Source: Enoplosus armatus (Eukaryota; Chordata; Actinopteri; Centrarchiformes; Enoplosidae). From it: DNA of 64,000 nt. The notes beneath the pieces are model-generated. The model worked only from the letters and a program-made list of their open reading frames with translations. It was not told the DNA's origin and searched no databases. Position numbers and translations under genes: made by a program. Location: positions 11,902,048 through 11,966,047 of the forward strand of contig NC_092190.1 in assembly GCF_043641665.1 (NCBI RefSeq), given 5' to 3'. Shown here piece after piece: positions 1 to 12,600 of this stretch (position 1 is the stretch's first letter; each line of letters starts with the position of its first letter).

Positions 1-17
1 TGTTGCAGCTGGTAAAG

Positions 18-262
18 GTGGGACTAATTTTAATTACTTTATATACTGCTGGGTAGCTTAACCTATAATAATATATATCAGGATTTATTAGTTGATACAT
101 ATGTTTTGTATTAATACTCGAAATCTGCAAAGTAACTAAAGCTGTCAAATAAATGTAGTGGAATAGAAGTAAAAAGTAGCATAAAATGGAAATGTTCAAG
201 TAAAGTACAAGTACCTCAAAATTGTACTCAAGTACGTTACTTGAGTAAACATTTTCAGGCCT
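18..262 (+). repeat. Dispersed teleost repeat, ACTTGAGTAAA family (copy 1)
   Basis: This segment resembles 58600-58935 along most of its length: a GGTAATTTTAATTACT-like start, an AGTAACTAAAGC(T/G)GTCAAATAAATGTAGTGGA core, an AAGTAGCA-AAAATGGAAAT block, and an ACTTGAGTAAA end. Reverse-oriented relatives occur at 2030-2165 and 12345-12600. The family resembles non-autonomous DNA transposons common in teleosts, whose ends read CAGTGGTGGAAA (seen at 62474). Classification as hAT-like is from general knowledge, not a search. Confidence 0.6.
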
Positions 263-1283
263 CTAAAACTTTCTCGTCTGTGTATATAAATAGTGAATTA
301 GGATAATTTGAAGATCTCTTATAATAGTAATAGTACATTATAATAGTACATGATGTTCATTCAGGCTTTGTTCAGGGGCCGTATGACTCCATCTCCCTAG
401 TTTATTAGACCCTACAACATGCAGGATCTACTGTTTGTATACAGCAGGTGGACGGTTATTCCAGGATTTTGGATCTGCCTCCTCCCTTTGCTCGTACCCA
501 GTTTATCATCTCTTCTCGGTCGGCACTGATAAAATCAGTCATCCATCTCTTGCCTCTTAGAAACAGGTTGGACCTTCACACCAAGGAAAGCTTCCACCGC
601 GGCCATGTTCTCATAAAGGAGAAGGCAGCTTCAAGCACTTTCTTTTTTCACACTAAATGGGGCGTCATAATTAGCTGCTAAGTGTTTTCTTTTCTCTTCT
701 ACATCTAATTTCAGGGCGCTTCTGTCAATGTCTTAACTGTATAGAAACAAATATCTATTCGCTGTTGATCTTTGTCAGAGCTCACAATTACCACAAGGTT
801 TATTTTGCTTTCCTTAACATCATGCCATAGTTGCTACAATAATCGTCATGGTTTGCAGGGTTTTCAATTAATTTACCCCCATAGAGTAAGGAAAAAAAGA
901 GGAAGTGATAGGAAATAAAATAAATTAGATGCTGAGACCCTGTTTGACACTATTTAATGTTTAAATGAGAGGAGGAAGTGAATGTGCAGAGTTTCCTGAT
1001 TTTTAATTAAAGAATCAGTTAATACATAGTCGTATACATTGTGTTGTTTAATATAGTAGATGAGACCCTTTTGTAAAGGGGTTTCTTACATATAGAATAT
1101 AACTTGTGAGGTAACCTCAAGTGAGGTTATTTTTTAGACATTCTCTGATCTAAAAAACATACGCAGCCAAGTCTGATCACTTGTCTTTGGCACCACATAA
1201 GGCAGAAATTGATAAATAAGATACAATAAAGGATTGCAGCATCTGCTCTGACTGGTACCATGGGTATATTAGATCTTTATATT

Positions 1284-1305
1284 TATATATATATATATAT
1301 ATATT
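1284..1305. repeat. (TA)n microsatellite
   Basis: A short, nearly perfect run of alternating TA. It is simple sequence with no apparent functional context. Confidence 0.85.
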
Positions 1306-2029
1306 ATCTGCTTATTATTTGCACATTCTCACTTGCTGATTCTTAATAGGAGCATGTGAGTATATTCATAGTGCCTCATCCAAGGCTTCATCACTCATTG
1401 TAAAAAGATTCCATGAGATCTTATCCTTCAACACCAGCTAAGTATTATATAGTATAAAGCTCCATAGGTGACTCATAAAACCATGCATTCACACCTGCTG
1501 TGGATAAAAAAATCTTTAACCAGTGTTAAAGACGAGACAGTTTGTCCTTTACACCATCTTTTGCATATGAAGCCTCTGCTAAAGGCCAAGCTTTCAAAGA
1601 CTCTTCACTGTAGTTACTACAATAATTCAATACATATTGAACCTTAAATGCTCATCGTGTTCATCCACATATCTGTGTATTTTTATTTGAGTGTATGCAT
1701 AGCAACGCTACAGTTGTTTATTGGTTAAAGAAGAGCACTGGGGCCATCTCACTGAGAGCTGACGTAGTTTAGCTGAGGGCAGTGCCACTGGCATACCCAC
1801 ATTCCTGTTCAGTCCTGCTGTTGACTGCACAGCTGACTCTGATCAGATGTGCTGCTCAGATCATGTTTGAGGGCTGTGAGGTAACACGACCAGACACTAC
1901 CTGTTGGAGCTTTTTCGCCATAAGTGTAACGTTCAGCCCTGTCTCCTGGAAATTACGTCTATATAGTACTACAAGGTTTTTTTGAGTAAATGAAACACTG
2001 CATTTATCAACCAACAGAGGAGGAATGTA

Positions 2030-2165
2030 ACTATGTTCATTTACTCAAGTAAATGCAAAAATACAATTTTGACATACTTGTACTTTACTTGTGTATTTCC
2101 ATTTGATGCTACTTTATACTTCTACTCCACTACATTTGACACTTATAGTTACTAGTAACTTTTAC
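2030..2165 (-). repeat. ACTTGAGTAAA-family repeat, reverse copy (copy 2)
   Basis: Reverse-complement relative of 18-262. It contains TTTACTCAAGTAAATG, then CATTTGATGCTACTTTATACTTCTACTCCACTACATTTGACA in pieces that mirror the core of the forward copies. It abuts the TTAA-flanked MITE that starts at 2171, so that element seems to have inserted next to or into this copy. Confidence 0.6.
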
Positions 2166-2170
2166 CTTAA

Positions 2171-2670
2171 AGGTCCCTTATTGTAGAAAGTGAGATTTCC
2201 ATGTCTTTTTTGATTATGAAGCAGGTCTAGGCGCTATATAAATACTGTGAAAGTATCAAAACGCTCAGTCCGCACAGAAATGCGCACATCCCATATTCAG
2301 AAACTGTGCCTTTAAACGAGCCGTCAGGACTTCCGTAAGGTTGTGATGTCATAACTATACAGTCACTCAGCACTCAGCCACGCCCCCAGCAGGTCATCTG
2401 CTCCAGGCCCAGCACACCCACCAAGTACAGGGATGCTCATCCAGCCCCTCAGTCTGTTAAGTTAAGTTATTCGACCGTTCTGCTCAAGTTTTTGGAGGTT
2501 GTTCAGTTTGTCTAAAACGGCTTGTTTCAGGCAGAGGGTGAACTGAGGGGCTGCATAAAAGACCAGTATAAGATAAATAAGGACTTTTTTGAACTGTTAA
2601 TTATGCAAAGCTACTCTAGTGGAGTCCTAAGATAAAAATATAGAGTTGAATTGAGCATAATATGGGACCT
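2171..2670. mobile_element. TTAA-flanked MITE (Kolobok/piggyBac-like target site)
   Basis: The ends are imperfect inverted repeats: AGGTCCCTTATTGT on the left, and ATAATATGGGACCT on the right, which reads AGGTCCCATATTAT in reverse complement. TTAA lies on both sides (2167-2170 and 2671-2674). The 500-bp interior has no coding sequence, so this is a non-autonomous element. TTAA duplications are typical of piggyBac and Kolobok transposons; which one mobilised it cannot be told from the sequence alone. Confidence 0.7.
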
Positions 2671-5327
2671 TTAAAAAACCACATGATGATGCACAGTGGT
2701 ATACAAAGTATCTAAAACTGTCTCCACATTGATGGACATTAAAATGCTCTTGCATGTACTTGTTAGTGATAAAAACTGATATTTTATATTTGGCGAAAAT
2801 CAAATGAGATGCGTTGTCAGTGAACATGAACATGTGTTGATGTCAATAGAAGTCATCATCAGACCTTCAAACTGTTTCAAATGAGTTGTATATAAATATG
2901 TAGTTTCTAGCTCACAGGGTTGATAAAGTTCTATAAACTCATCTGTCTCCCTGTTTTGTAATACACTCCATGGTCCATGGTCACTAAGGTTTTTAATAAA
3001 AAACTGATTTCCTCAGGAGCAGCTTAAAACCATTCTTATGTTCCACTCTTTGATTTCAGATCTTAAAATACAAAACTATACCAGCCTGAAATTGTTTGTT
3101 GAGATGAGACATCACTATGTTGCCTTCCTCTCTCATAAACGTTTATATTGCCATGATTTACCTGAATGAGGAGTCTCTTGGAAAAGGCCATAAAAAACAG
3201 GAGGGTGAAGGAGGAGAGTGGTGGTTGTTTGTATGCAGGGCCTCAAGTGGAGGGCAGCAAAGAGAGACAATGCACAGCATGGCCAGAGATAAACACAGGA
3301 GATACAGAAGGAGATTGACGAGTGAAATCAGCAGCGTGATTAATGTGACAACCTTTAAGAAAAGGTTATAGATCCGGAGGGAACTCTAATGTCTAACGCT
3401 AATGTAGGACACGGAGGAGAAGCAGTGTGTAGAAAAGGGCAGGAGTCAAGTGAGGTGCAAAATTACAGGAATACTCATTCTCATCTCAGGCTACTGTACT
3501 CTGAGGCCTACTCTGTGCTCCTGGAAACATTCATCTCAACGGTATATTTGGTATATTTAGCCTCTTTAGTGATGATGCCGAATGTTATAACTGCATTATA
3601 TTCATTCATAATATGTTGTGACCAATTTGACATAACATACTTGCAATTCTGTGCACTAACTTCTCTGTAGCTGCACAAGGTTTTGTCAGATATTATACAC
3701 TTTTTTCTCTTTAAAGCCCCTGAAAATCATAAGTATTTCTATAACATAGAATTATCAAAGTTAAAGTGTGGGGAAAAACATCATTGTGTATTTATTTATA
3801 ATGAAAGTATTAACAAGACAGATAATCCAACTGAATTGCCATTCCATTTCACTCCTGTGTAGGAAGATGGCGTCCCCATTCTTAATCGTGTCTATTAAGC
3901 TGACCGGTGGACTGTTTCTCTAACCAGCAGAATTAATGAACAAAACATCAAACCTATTTGGCTATTCAGAGTTCTAGAGGCAGGCTAACTCATCTTTTGA
4001 CACATTTTGATTTAAATGTTGTTAAATCATGATTGGTGCACAAATGCATGTGGCACCTCTTTCCAACTGAACTCCGTCCACTTCAAACCAGCGAGACGAG
4101 CACAGACAAAACAGCAGAGTCATTTGAAATACCCAAAAGTCTTCTTACTTTAGCTGAAAAATATGTTTTCACTGCCTTTAATGATTCCAAAGAGACACAT
4201 ACCACATAACTGTAACGTCCCTAGTTTGAATCCAGCTTGTTATGCCCTTCTCTCTCTCTGTTACCTAGAGGCAAAAATGGCAAAAAAAATGAAAGAAAAG
4301 AAAGGAATGTACAATGCTGAGAGCCTCAAAATGCTACTGGGGAAATAAACAACACAGAATATACTGTAGGGAAAACAGTAAGGATTTTAAAATAAATACA
4401 AAAATATTAAAACAACCAAACATAATTAAATAGACTTTAAATGTGATAAAGTCATTTATAGACAGTTTTCTTTGAATAGATGCACATGAATATATGTATG
4501 AATCAAAATATGTTTCTAGTTGTTTAGCAGTATGAGGAAGTGTAGCCTCAGTAAACTGGTATGGGTTGGTACACTATGGAAATTATTCATAGCGTGTAAC
4601 TGGGATGTTACATGTCATCCACAGTCTCTCTCGACTGTGACTATATAAATGCTACTGTGCCCAGAGAATGACAGTAAAAGGATGTTTAAAAAAAATTTTT
4701 CTTAATGCTCTTGGACTGCAGAGGAGTAATGGAGAGAGATCAAAGCTGTAACATTGTGAGGATAAATCAGAGAAGTCAGCAGACTGTAAACAGGTAGAGG
4801 TTTCGCTCGATACAAAAGCAGCTGCTTCAAACACACACGCACACAGTGTCTACCACACTACATCCCAACAACATCAGTCAGTCCCACTGTTGTACTGGGA
4901 CATGGTCCGTCTTTACTTATTTACCACTCACTGTGTTAGCCTTTGCTCTGAACAACTTTCTGGCCAGCTCACAGAGATATATTGTTTTGCTTTTCCCCAT
5001 CGTCTAGCCCACCCTCGAGCACCTGCAACAATATCTGACTCCCACACATGACTTTCTTGACGAGTGAATTCATTTCATCCACTTCCAAGCGCCATGCACT
5101 CAGGCTGAAAGTACAGTGTCCCTGTTAGCAGCCTGCAATCAGGGAGAAGCAGTGGGCTGAAATCGTGTCATTGAGGCTAATTACAGGCAATTAAAATCCA
5201 GTTGTCTGATGCAGAGACGTTGGCTGAGGATACAACTGTTCCTTTGTGTTGCATGGGTTCACTTTTAGTGACATTATTCACAGGGAGCTGCCTGTTTTTC
5301 AGACATGCAAGCAGCGTGGCTCTACGG

Positions 5328-5835
5328 ATGGAAATGTTGGTCGGTTGCTCGGTCTGTTGGTCTGTCCACCACTTCGGTCCAGACTGAAATATCCAACAAC
5401 AATTGGATTGGATGTCGTGACATTTTTCATGGTTCAGAAGATGAATCATAATGACCCTTTTCCTCTATCGCCACCATGAGGTTGACATGTTTAGTCTTTA
5501 GAGAAATGTCTCGACAACGTTTGGATGGATTGCCATGAAATTTGGTACGCACATTAATTTCCCCCTCAGAATAATTTGTAATAACTTGATTCTTTGGCTT
5601 TTCCTCTTTTCCTCTCCGCCATCATTGAGTCCCTTGATTCCAAATACCTGCAAAACTGAAGACATTCTCATCATCTCTACTTTGTGTTTAATGCTAATTA
5701 GCTGATTTTAGCGTGCTAACATGCTAAACTAAAAGGGTGAACATGGTGAACATCATGCCTGCTAAACATCAGCATGTTAGCATTGTCATTGTGAGCATGT
5801 TAGCTGACATTAGCATTTAGCTCAAACCACACAGA
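5328..5835 (+). repeat. Dispersed teleost repeat, GTTGGTCGGT/GCTAACATGCTAA family (copy 1)
   Basis: The first half carries the words GGTCGGT, CCACCACTTCGGTCCAGACTG and GGATGGATTGCCATGAAATTTGGTACGCAC (in pieces); the second half is rich in GCTAACATGCTAAAC-type words. Related segments are at 42894-43262 (first half) and 47785-48085 (second half). No open frame of interest. Origin unclassified. Confidence 0.65.
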
Positions 5836-8277
5836 GCCACTAGCATGGCTGTGTCCCACGCCCATAATACATATGTATACAGTATATACTATGTAATAAT
5901 CTTTATAGTGTGTTGTTTCTGCAGGTAGGATACAGGTAAACAAAATACAAAACAGTTTTACACTAACAGGAAATGCAGTTCAACCTGTCAAATGTTAGAA
6001 TGCAACTGTTTCATTACCTTCCACAATTAGTTTTGATGTTCAGCTGTGATTAGCTCCTCCTTTTCCTTCATGAGAATTGCGTCCATCAACAGCATGCTCA
6101 AAAGTCCAGTGTTTTTAATATGCATACTGACTGTGGTGAATATACTTTTTTGGCAGTTTTCCAGCATGAACACCTGCTTAGAATTAGTATGGATTTAGGG
6201 CACAGATATGTCTTGTTTTTCTAATGCACAAAGTAACTAAATAATATATACTTGGTGGTTTAAATTAATATCATATCTCTTTCTCGGGCGTTGTCTCAAA
6301 TTGCTGTAAGACATTTTTCAAATGTATCTGTCAAACACAGCTTTCATACATGCTGTATTTATCCAACTCTTTCCATATCCATAACTACATTCCTTTAAAT
6401 TACACTAAGCTTCCGAATTCCTGTCTGCAGCCGCTCCATCCTCTGCTCCCCTCATCATTCCTTGCTTTAGTTTCCATTTTTATCCGTACTTTTGAATTCT
6501 TCTTCCATCTCTGCTTAATGGCCCCTATTTAGTTTGTGCTCCAGTGAAGTCAGGCTGCTGCTGATGCTGCTTTAGAGGAGAGTATTCTGGGGCGGAAAGA
6601 GTTGCATCATGCCTCCTATCCATTATTGATCCATGATTAACAAAAGTTCAACAGAGTTCTTGACTCCAACCAAGCCCCCCCACCCCAATATTTGTAATGA
6701 GCAGACATCAAATGCCTCCAAAGGCTCTAAAAGAAGTCTAATTCTCCCTTCAATATATGAGTCATAATTTTAGTGGGAATTTTAACATTTCATTTTCACT
6801 GAAAAAAAAATATAAATGATGATGATGGGATTTTTTGCCACAGTCTATACAAAACAAGCCTGTTCCCTTACATCTGAAGAATATGATTTGTAGGCATCTC
6901 TGTAGCACCATAGTACTTCATTTATAAATGATATGTTGAGACACATCAAAAAATTGCAGTTCCTGTGATTCGGATATTGCAATTGGCCATATTGCAATTT
7001 CCATAATATTTCGATGAAGTTGTTGATGAACACATATGGGGATGTGGCTCTGTCACAGCTTTGCTTTACAAGACATTATTAAAATGTTGCTTCCTACAGT
7101 AAAATGAGCTGCTTTTTTAATAACAATCACACTGGAAAGCAGCATCACAGTATAAACTTTTCACAGTGCTTTTGATAGTGAGTGTGAAATGACTGTAGGG
7201 GTGGTACTGATGATAACACAGGCCAGGGGTAAGAGAAGCCTGATAGCTTACCCCCTCCCCACTCGACAGCCATCTGTATCACTCTGGGAAAGCCTCCTCG
7301 AGACAGCTCTGCAGACCGTTGATCCTGATGCATTTTGACACTGATGGTGCACACAACTGACCTTTGGGCTGTCGAGTGCACTCAAACAACACTTGCTGCA
7401 TGTGTTTATGTCCCAGAGACAGTCTAATGAGGACGTATCCGCAGCCAGCCAACTCCAGGAGCAAGTGCCAGGATGCAGCTGCTGCCACCAGGGCTGTAAT
7501 CATAGCTTCTTGCCTGACTCATATTGGGTAACATCGAGTCAGCTGTGGCATTCCTGTGCCACTGTTGGGAAAAATCCCCAGATAAACTTGAGACATATTT
7601 TTAGCAATCTTGCAGTTTGTTCAGTCAGATAATGTTGCTATTTGTGCACTTGAATACACGAGAACATTTGTTTTTCAGTGTGTTCTCATCTCAAACCCTG
7701 TTTGTGTGATGTCTTAGGAAAAGTGGGATTCATGCATGCCAGATGATTATTCTGTTGGAGTCCTAAACCAGTGTTATGTTTTGGATTAGGGTCAGGCAAC
7801 CAGAAGTTTGATTGAGGTTAGAGAAATAGGTTGAAAATGGGTTGATCATGGTTAAATAAGCAAACCATAAGTAACAAATAAAACCTTAATGCACAGGAGC
7901 CTACAAGCTCGCTAGTTTGCCAGAACTGAAAGTAAGTTTCCATATCCCACCTCAACATCCACAGTGCACCTCATCGTCAAACTACCTCCTGTTTCACTCA
8001 GTTTTCAGGATATATAAAATAGCTTTTCTTTCTTTAAGGTTGGTATGAGAGCAGGTTCACTTTTTTGCAATTTACACCACACTTTACATACAGCGTGATT
8101 TCTGCAGGGAGGAAGTGTCCTTCTGGATATTTGACAGCCTGCCATCACCTGACATAGCAGCCATAAAACACACATTTGCTTGATTTTAAGTGAAATTGAT
8201 TATCATGATGATTTTGAAACTGATGAATACATTTAATAAAGTAATCCTTTATCTCCTGGAAGTATTGGTACTGGCTA

Positions 8278-8545
8278 GCGCTGCAACTAACAATTGTTTT
8301 CATTATCAATTAATCTGCTGATTATATTTTTGATTAAGCAAATATTTTATTAATTAATTATTGTGTTTTAGTCATCTTCCAATGTCTTATTTTGTCTGAC
8401 CAACTGTCTAAAAAAGATATTCAGTTTACAGTTTACAACTATAACAAAAATAAACAGCAAATCCTCATATGGGAGAAGCGAGAACAAGAGAATGTTTGGA
8501 GTGTTGGCGATTAAATTAACTAATCAATTAATTGATAAATTGTGT
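8278..8545 (+). repeat. Dispersed GCTGCAACTAAC-family repeat (copy 1)
   Basis: Begins GCTGCAACTAACAATTG, followed by A/T-rich words (TCAATTAAT, TTGATTAA), a degraded interior, and AATCAATTAATTGAT near the end. Copies at about 22306-22560, 41604-41917 and 45280-45611 share the same terminal words (TTAGTTGCAGCCC in the opposite sense) and a GTTCCAGC(C/T)TCTCA interior. It looks like a non-autonomous DNA transposon. Confidence 0.6.
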
Positions 8546-9743
8546 CACCTCAAGAACAGACCCCTGGAGACAGCCCCCTCCATCCTCATCATCGCAGACT
8601 CAGACTCAGATAAGGCTCTCAGTGTTAGAGCTGATTTAACAGGATCGATAAGGACAAAAATGGAACAAACAGTTGTTAAGAAAACAAATACAATAATCCA
8701 GACAAACAGTATATTCTCCCTTAAAAGGGTTGGGGCAAATATATTCCAGTACAATTTCAGAATTATTTTTAGCCTATCGTCCTCATTGAATCCAACCCTG
8801 AAGGACGAGAAAGTATGAGCACAAGAGACGTGTGTGTGGAGCTCATTTATTTCCTCTCCTGGCTGAAACCGAGTGGATGTTTGTTGTGTTGAAAGAAATG
8901 AAGCAGCACTGAGAGCAGCTTTGGAGTCAGTGTGAAATCTCAGCACCACACTCCACTTTATCTGCCCAGACTGTTCTCTGAGGAGGAGGGGGGGTCACAT
9001 CATTAAATATTCACATGGCACTCACAGGACATCACCTTAGGAGAGGTTTACCTGGCCAACACCCGTCCAATCTTTGTTTTCTATCAGAATGCGCTTTGAC
9101 ATACCTGAGCTTCAGTAGACTAGATCTCCTTGGAGGTCTTGGAGCTTCCATGTTCAGTGACTGTCCTCTTGAGGACACATTCACTCTCTGAGGGAGAGGC
9201 AGTGGTTTGTGTAAAAAAGAATAGTGCTCATTTACCAGTTTTTCACCAAACAAATGCCAGCTGAATGTGTTTTCTCCTGTTAAATGACCTGCTGTGATTG
9301 GGTGACAAATGATGGATAGGATACCTAGTTAAAAGTGCAACAGATTTGAGGCACAAAAACTGAAACCTCATTATTTCATGACTGTGACATATTTGGGATT
9401 TAGTTGGGTCAGTTTTGCTCACTTTCTGTATGTCCATGGATCACCATTATGTCTTGATTCCCAATTATTCCCCATGTTGGCAGGTGGGAGAAATCTCTGG
9501 AATGGAACCAGTCCTATCCCAATTTTGTCAAATCATTACTCAGATGCAAAGGTTCAGTTTTCAAGGTCAATATATAGAAACTCTATAATAACCTCATTAG
9601 TGAGACTTTCAGTTTGCCAATTAGCATTCAACCTTGAAGTTTCATACACAGACAAAAGTCACCATCTGTCAGCACAATGCAGGGCAGCCCTCTGTGATGA
9701 TGATGTGCTCACAGCTTTCTAACTGTGTTTGTTTTGGCTGCAG

Positions 9744-10512
9744 GAACTTCTACTACATCACCATGCTGCGTGACCCAGTCTCCCGCTACCTGAGTGAGTG
9801 GAAGCACGTCCAGCGCGGAGCCACATGGAAGACCGCCCTCCATATGTGTGATGGACGCTCACCCACCCAGGACGAGCTGCCCACCTGCTATAGTGGGGAT
9901 GATTGGTCCGGTGTCACCCTGACAGAGTTCATGAACTGCCCGTCCAACCTGGCCAATAACAGGCAGGTCCGCATGCTGGCTGACCTGAACCTGGTGGGCT
10001 GCTACAACCTGTCCTCCATGAACGAGAGCCAGCGTAACCACATCCTTTTGAGCAGCGCCATGAGCAACCTGAAGAACATGGCTTTCTACGGCCTGACTGA
10101 GTTTCAACGCAAGACGCAGTACATGTTTGAGCGGACGTTCAGCCTGCGCTTCATCTCCGCTTTCACGCAGATCAACAGCACGCGAGCCGCCAACGTGGAC
10201 CTGAGCGAGCCCGTGCGCAGACGCATTGAGGAGCTCAACTTCTTGGACGTGCAGTTGTACGAGTACGCGAAGGACCTGTTCCTCCAGCGTTTCCAGTTCA
10301 CCCGCCAGAGGGAGCACCAGGAGGTGCGCTTGAAGAGGCGCGAGGAGAGGCGTTGGCTGAGGGAGCAAAAGGAGCAGGGCAGGCCATGGCCGCCCAAACA
10401 CAGAGGGGCAGGAAATAGAGGTGGGAGAAGGGGAGGAGGTTTGGAGAAAGGGACTGACGGTGATTTCCCCACCACCACTGAGGATTACACAAGCCAAGTG
10501 GCCCGTTGGTGA
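9744..10512 (+). CDS. hs6st3: Heparan sulfate 6-O-sulfotransferase 3, terminal coding exon
   Basis: Partial gene: last coding exon, 256 residues to the TGA at 10510-10512. HS6STs are Golgi type II membrane enzymes that transfer sulfate from PAPS to the 6-O position of glucosamine in heparan sulfate. The exon opens with NFYYITMLRDPVSRYLSEW, whose RDPxxR is the 3'-phosphate-binding motif of PAPS sulfotransferases, and continues with RGATWKTALHMCDGR, NLANNRQVRMLADL and GLTEFQRKTQYMFERTF, all typical of the family. N-glycosylation sequons NLS, NES and NST are visible. The tail is basic, predicted coiled (REHQEVRLKRREERRWLREQ), then Gly/Arg-rich, and ends TEDYTSQVARW. The first base completes a codon split by the intron, probably Arg. 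The membrane anchor and the 5'-PAPS loop are encoded upstream, outside the window. Assignment to paralogue 3 rests on the C-terminal tail and on adjacency to mbnl2 and rap2a. Confidence 0.93.
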
Positions 10513-11125
10513 GGCTTTGGTCTTAAGAGAGAGGAGCAAGAGAGAGAGATTCCTCACAGACTAGTGGAAAGATTTCCTTTGACTCTCTCTCTCTCTCTGT
10601 CGAGCATCCGATGTCTCTCTCTTTTTGTCTCACCATTAATCTTTCTCCTGCATCTGTCTGTTTCTCAGCTTCAGTGTGATCCGAGTGCTTTGCTGTTTCT
10701 TTATGAAAACTGCCAAGTCTGTGAGTCTCAAAGCAGCTCTGCCTTGGAGTGCCCTTTGGTGTCTTAAATCTTTAAATGCTGTTTATATATATATTTTTTT
10801 GTTATTTCATTTTTTGCCTTGTTTATTTAACATGTGTTGAATAAGACAGTAAAATGAGGCGAAAGAAGAAAAAAACAATCAAAAGAAGCGGCCATAGACT
10901 GCAATGCTTTTAATTTTGACACTGCAACATTGATGAATGTCATTGAAGTCATTGTCTTTGTTGCAACTGGTAGAAAACATATTCCAACTGAAAGCTGTAG
11001 TTGTAGAAGAACTGATGGTTGCATGTCACACATCCACATTAAATAGACAATTGGGGAGAGTGATTTCCAAAAGATATACAGTACTGTAAGCCAAAGTTAA
11101 TAAAAAAACACAATGTATTTATTGT
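10513..11125 (+). other. hs6st3: hs6st3 3' UTR (extent inferred)
   Basis: Begins after the hs6st3 stop with a (CT)n-rich tract near 10580-10605. The first plausible poly(A) signal is AATAAA at 11099-11104, followed by T-rich sequence. Human HS6ST3 transcripts have much longer 3' UTRs, so use of a more distal signal is possible. The end is inferred. Confidence 0.45.
11099..11104 (+). promoter_or_regulatory. Candidate poly(A) signal of hs6st3
   Basis: AATAAA, 587 bases after the hs6st3 stop codon and followed by T-rich sequence. The hexamer is common by chance in this A/T-rich DNA. Confidence 0.35.
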
Positions 11126-12344
11126 ATTTTGATTTAAAGATCATGTTGTATGCATGCAGTACCCATGTTTTAAACCAAATTATAGATGACTAGATCTAAT
11201 GCTTATATTTTGGTTACATGCCAATATATATTATTTTCTCAAGTGCAATACCTTGCAGACTTTAACACATCTCCCAAAGATAACATATCATGTACACACA
11301 AAGCCAATCACACAGTCACAAAGAGGGCATCCTGCTGAGTAAAATAACTTAAAAATAACTAGTCTTTCCCCGTACTTCTGGTAGAACATTGTGTTTTTTG
11401 CACGAGAAACGAGCACTCTGTGATGAGAAAAGCATATTTTGGGAGTAATTCCTTATTGAGGTAGTGGGCTCCCGAGAAAAAAAAAAAATTGGTAAATAGT
11501 ACCGGTGATGAAATGTGTCAGTGTGGCTTGGTGTGTGGCTCAACTGTGAATGAGATGATCAGCATTCAGTTCTCATGCCCCTCCCTGTCACGCTGGCTGC
11601 TTTTACATGTTTGTATAGCTGACAGCAACTGCGCCGTGGGCAGCAAGGGGGCTCTAACACCAGCAGAGTGCCAGCCCGCAAAGACCAGCCTCAAAGCAGA
11701 TAGTCGAGAAATAAAACATGTCCGTCATTTCTCCTGCCCAATAGCTGCCACTCCCTCAAATCCAACCAGCGCGGCAAATGCATGAAGTTGAAAGAGGACT
11801 TGTTTTTATCTGGTTAAATAGGCTTCAGTGATGCTTTTTATGCCTCTTATCTCATATTCACTCAAAATCCCTGCTCATCAAGTTAAACGTTCACTAAATG
11901 TCAACATTGAAGTGCTCTGACTGCTGCTATCTATTTCTCATGTTTCTTCTCTTATTGCAGTTACGTATAAAATACCTCAGATGGCACACGTTTGTTTCAT
12001 TTTAAAGAATCATCTGTGCTTTGTCTCATTTGAGGGATACATCCAGCTCGTGCAGTGAATGAGTTGAATGAATACAGGTTCAGTTGTTTGAGCTGTTAGG
12101 AGTTATGTGGGTGCACTTGTCTGTATGGATGCACTTGTGTCTGTGAGTTCAGTGAGTGTGTGGATGGATGGGAGAGAACAAAGACTAGGTGTATAGCACA
12201 TTGATGACACTCAATCAAGTGTTTCAAGTGGAGTTGCAGCTCTGAATATTGAATCATTCTGTGTATAATTTATAACTGAATTCGTGTAGTTATGCCATTT
12301 GTGGTGCAGTACTGAAACAGCATGGAGACAAAATGTTTATACTT

Positions 12345-12600
12345 TAATGGATACTTCTATTTTCTCCCAAAAAGCATAATAGTGAACTTCTGCAATAAAC
12401 CTGTCTCCATTTTATGCTACTTTATGCATTTCAAAGGCACTTTAAACTCCACTACATTTATTTGACAGCTATAGTTGTTAGTTACACTGCAAACTTTACA
12501 TTAAACATGAAAATGTTGCTTGTATGTTGATGTATTATTAACAATAATCCAATTATATAAAATACATTTTGATATATTCTGTTTAATGCTCAGTTCTGAT
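12345..12600 (-). repeat. ACTTGAGTAAA-family repeat, reverse copy (copy 3)
   Basis: Contains CCATTTTATGCTACTTTATGC, AACTCCACTACATTTATTTGACAGCTATAGTT (in pieces) and GTTACACTGCAAACTTTACATTAA, the reverse complement of the core words in 18-262 and 58600-58935. The end is degraded. Confidence 0.55.

Larger units (their letters stand above)
1..9743 (+). other. hs6st3: Probable hs6st3 intron 1, 3' part
   Basis: No credible protein-coding exon was found before the hs6st3 coding exon at 9744. Known HS6ST genes have a large first coding exon, a very long intron and a final coding exon, so this stretch is inferred to be the end of that intron. The 3' end looks functional: a branch-point-like TTCTAAC near 9717-9723 is followed by a T-rich tract and CAG at 9741-9743. 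The stretch holds several transposon relics, listed separately, and a (TA)n tract. Whether the first exon lies upstream cannot be tested here. Confidence 0.6.

Noticed and set aside
8545..8949. 134-codon open frame on the - strand
   Set aside because: No recognisable domain; it overlaps a dispersed repeat at one end and low-complexity sequence. Length is plausible by chance, and no splice signals suggest an exon.
9859..10557. 232-codon open frame on the - strand across the hs6st3 exon
   Set aside because: Antisense shadow of a GC-rich, strongly conserved coding exon. Its Leu/Val/Gln-rich product has no family features.
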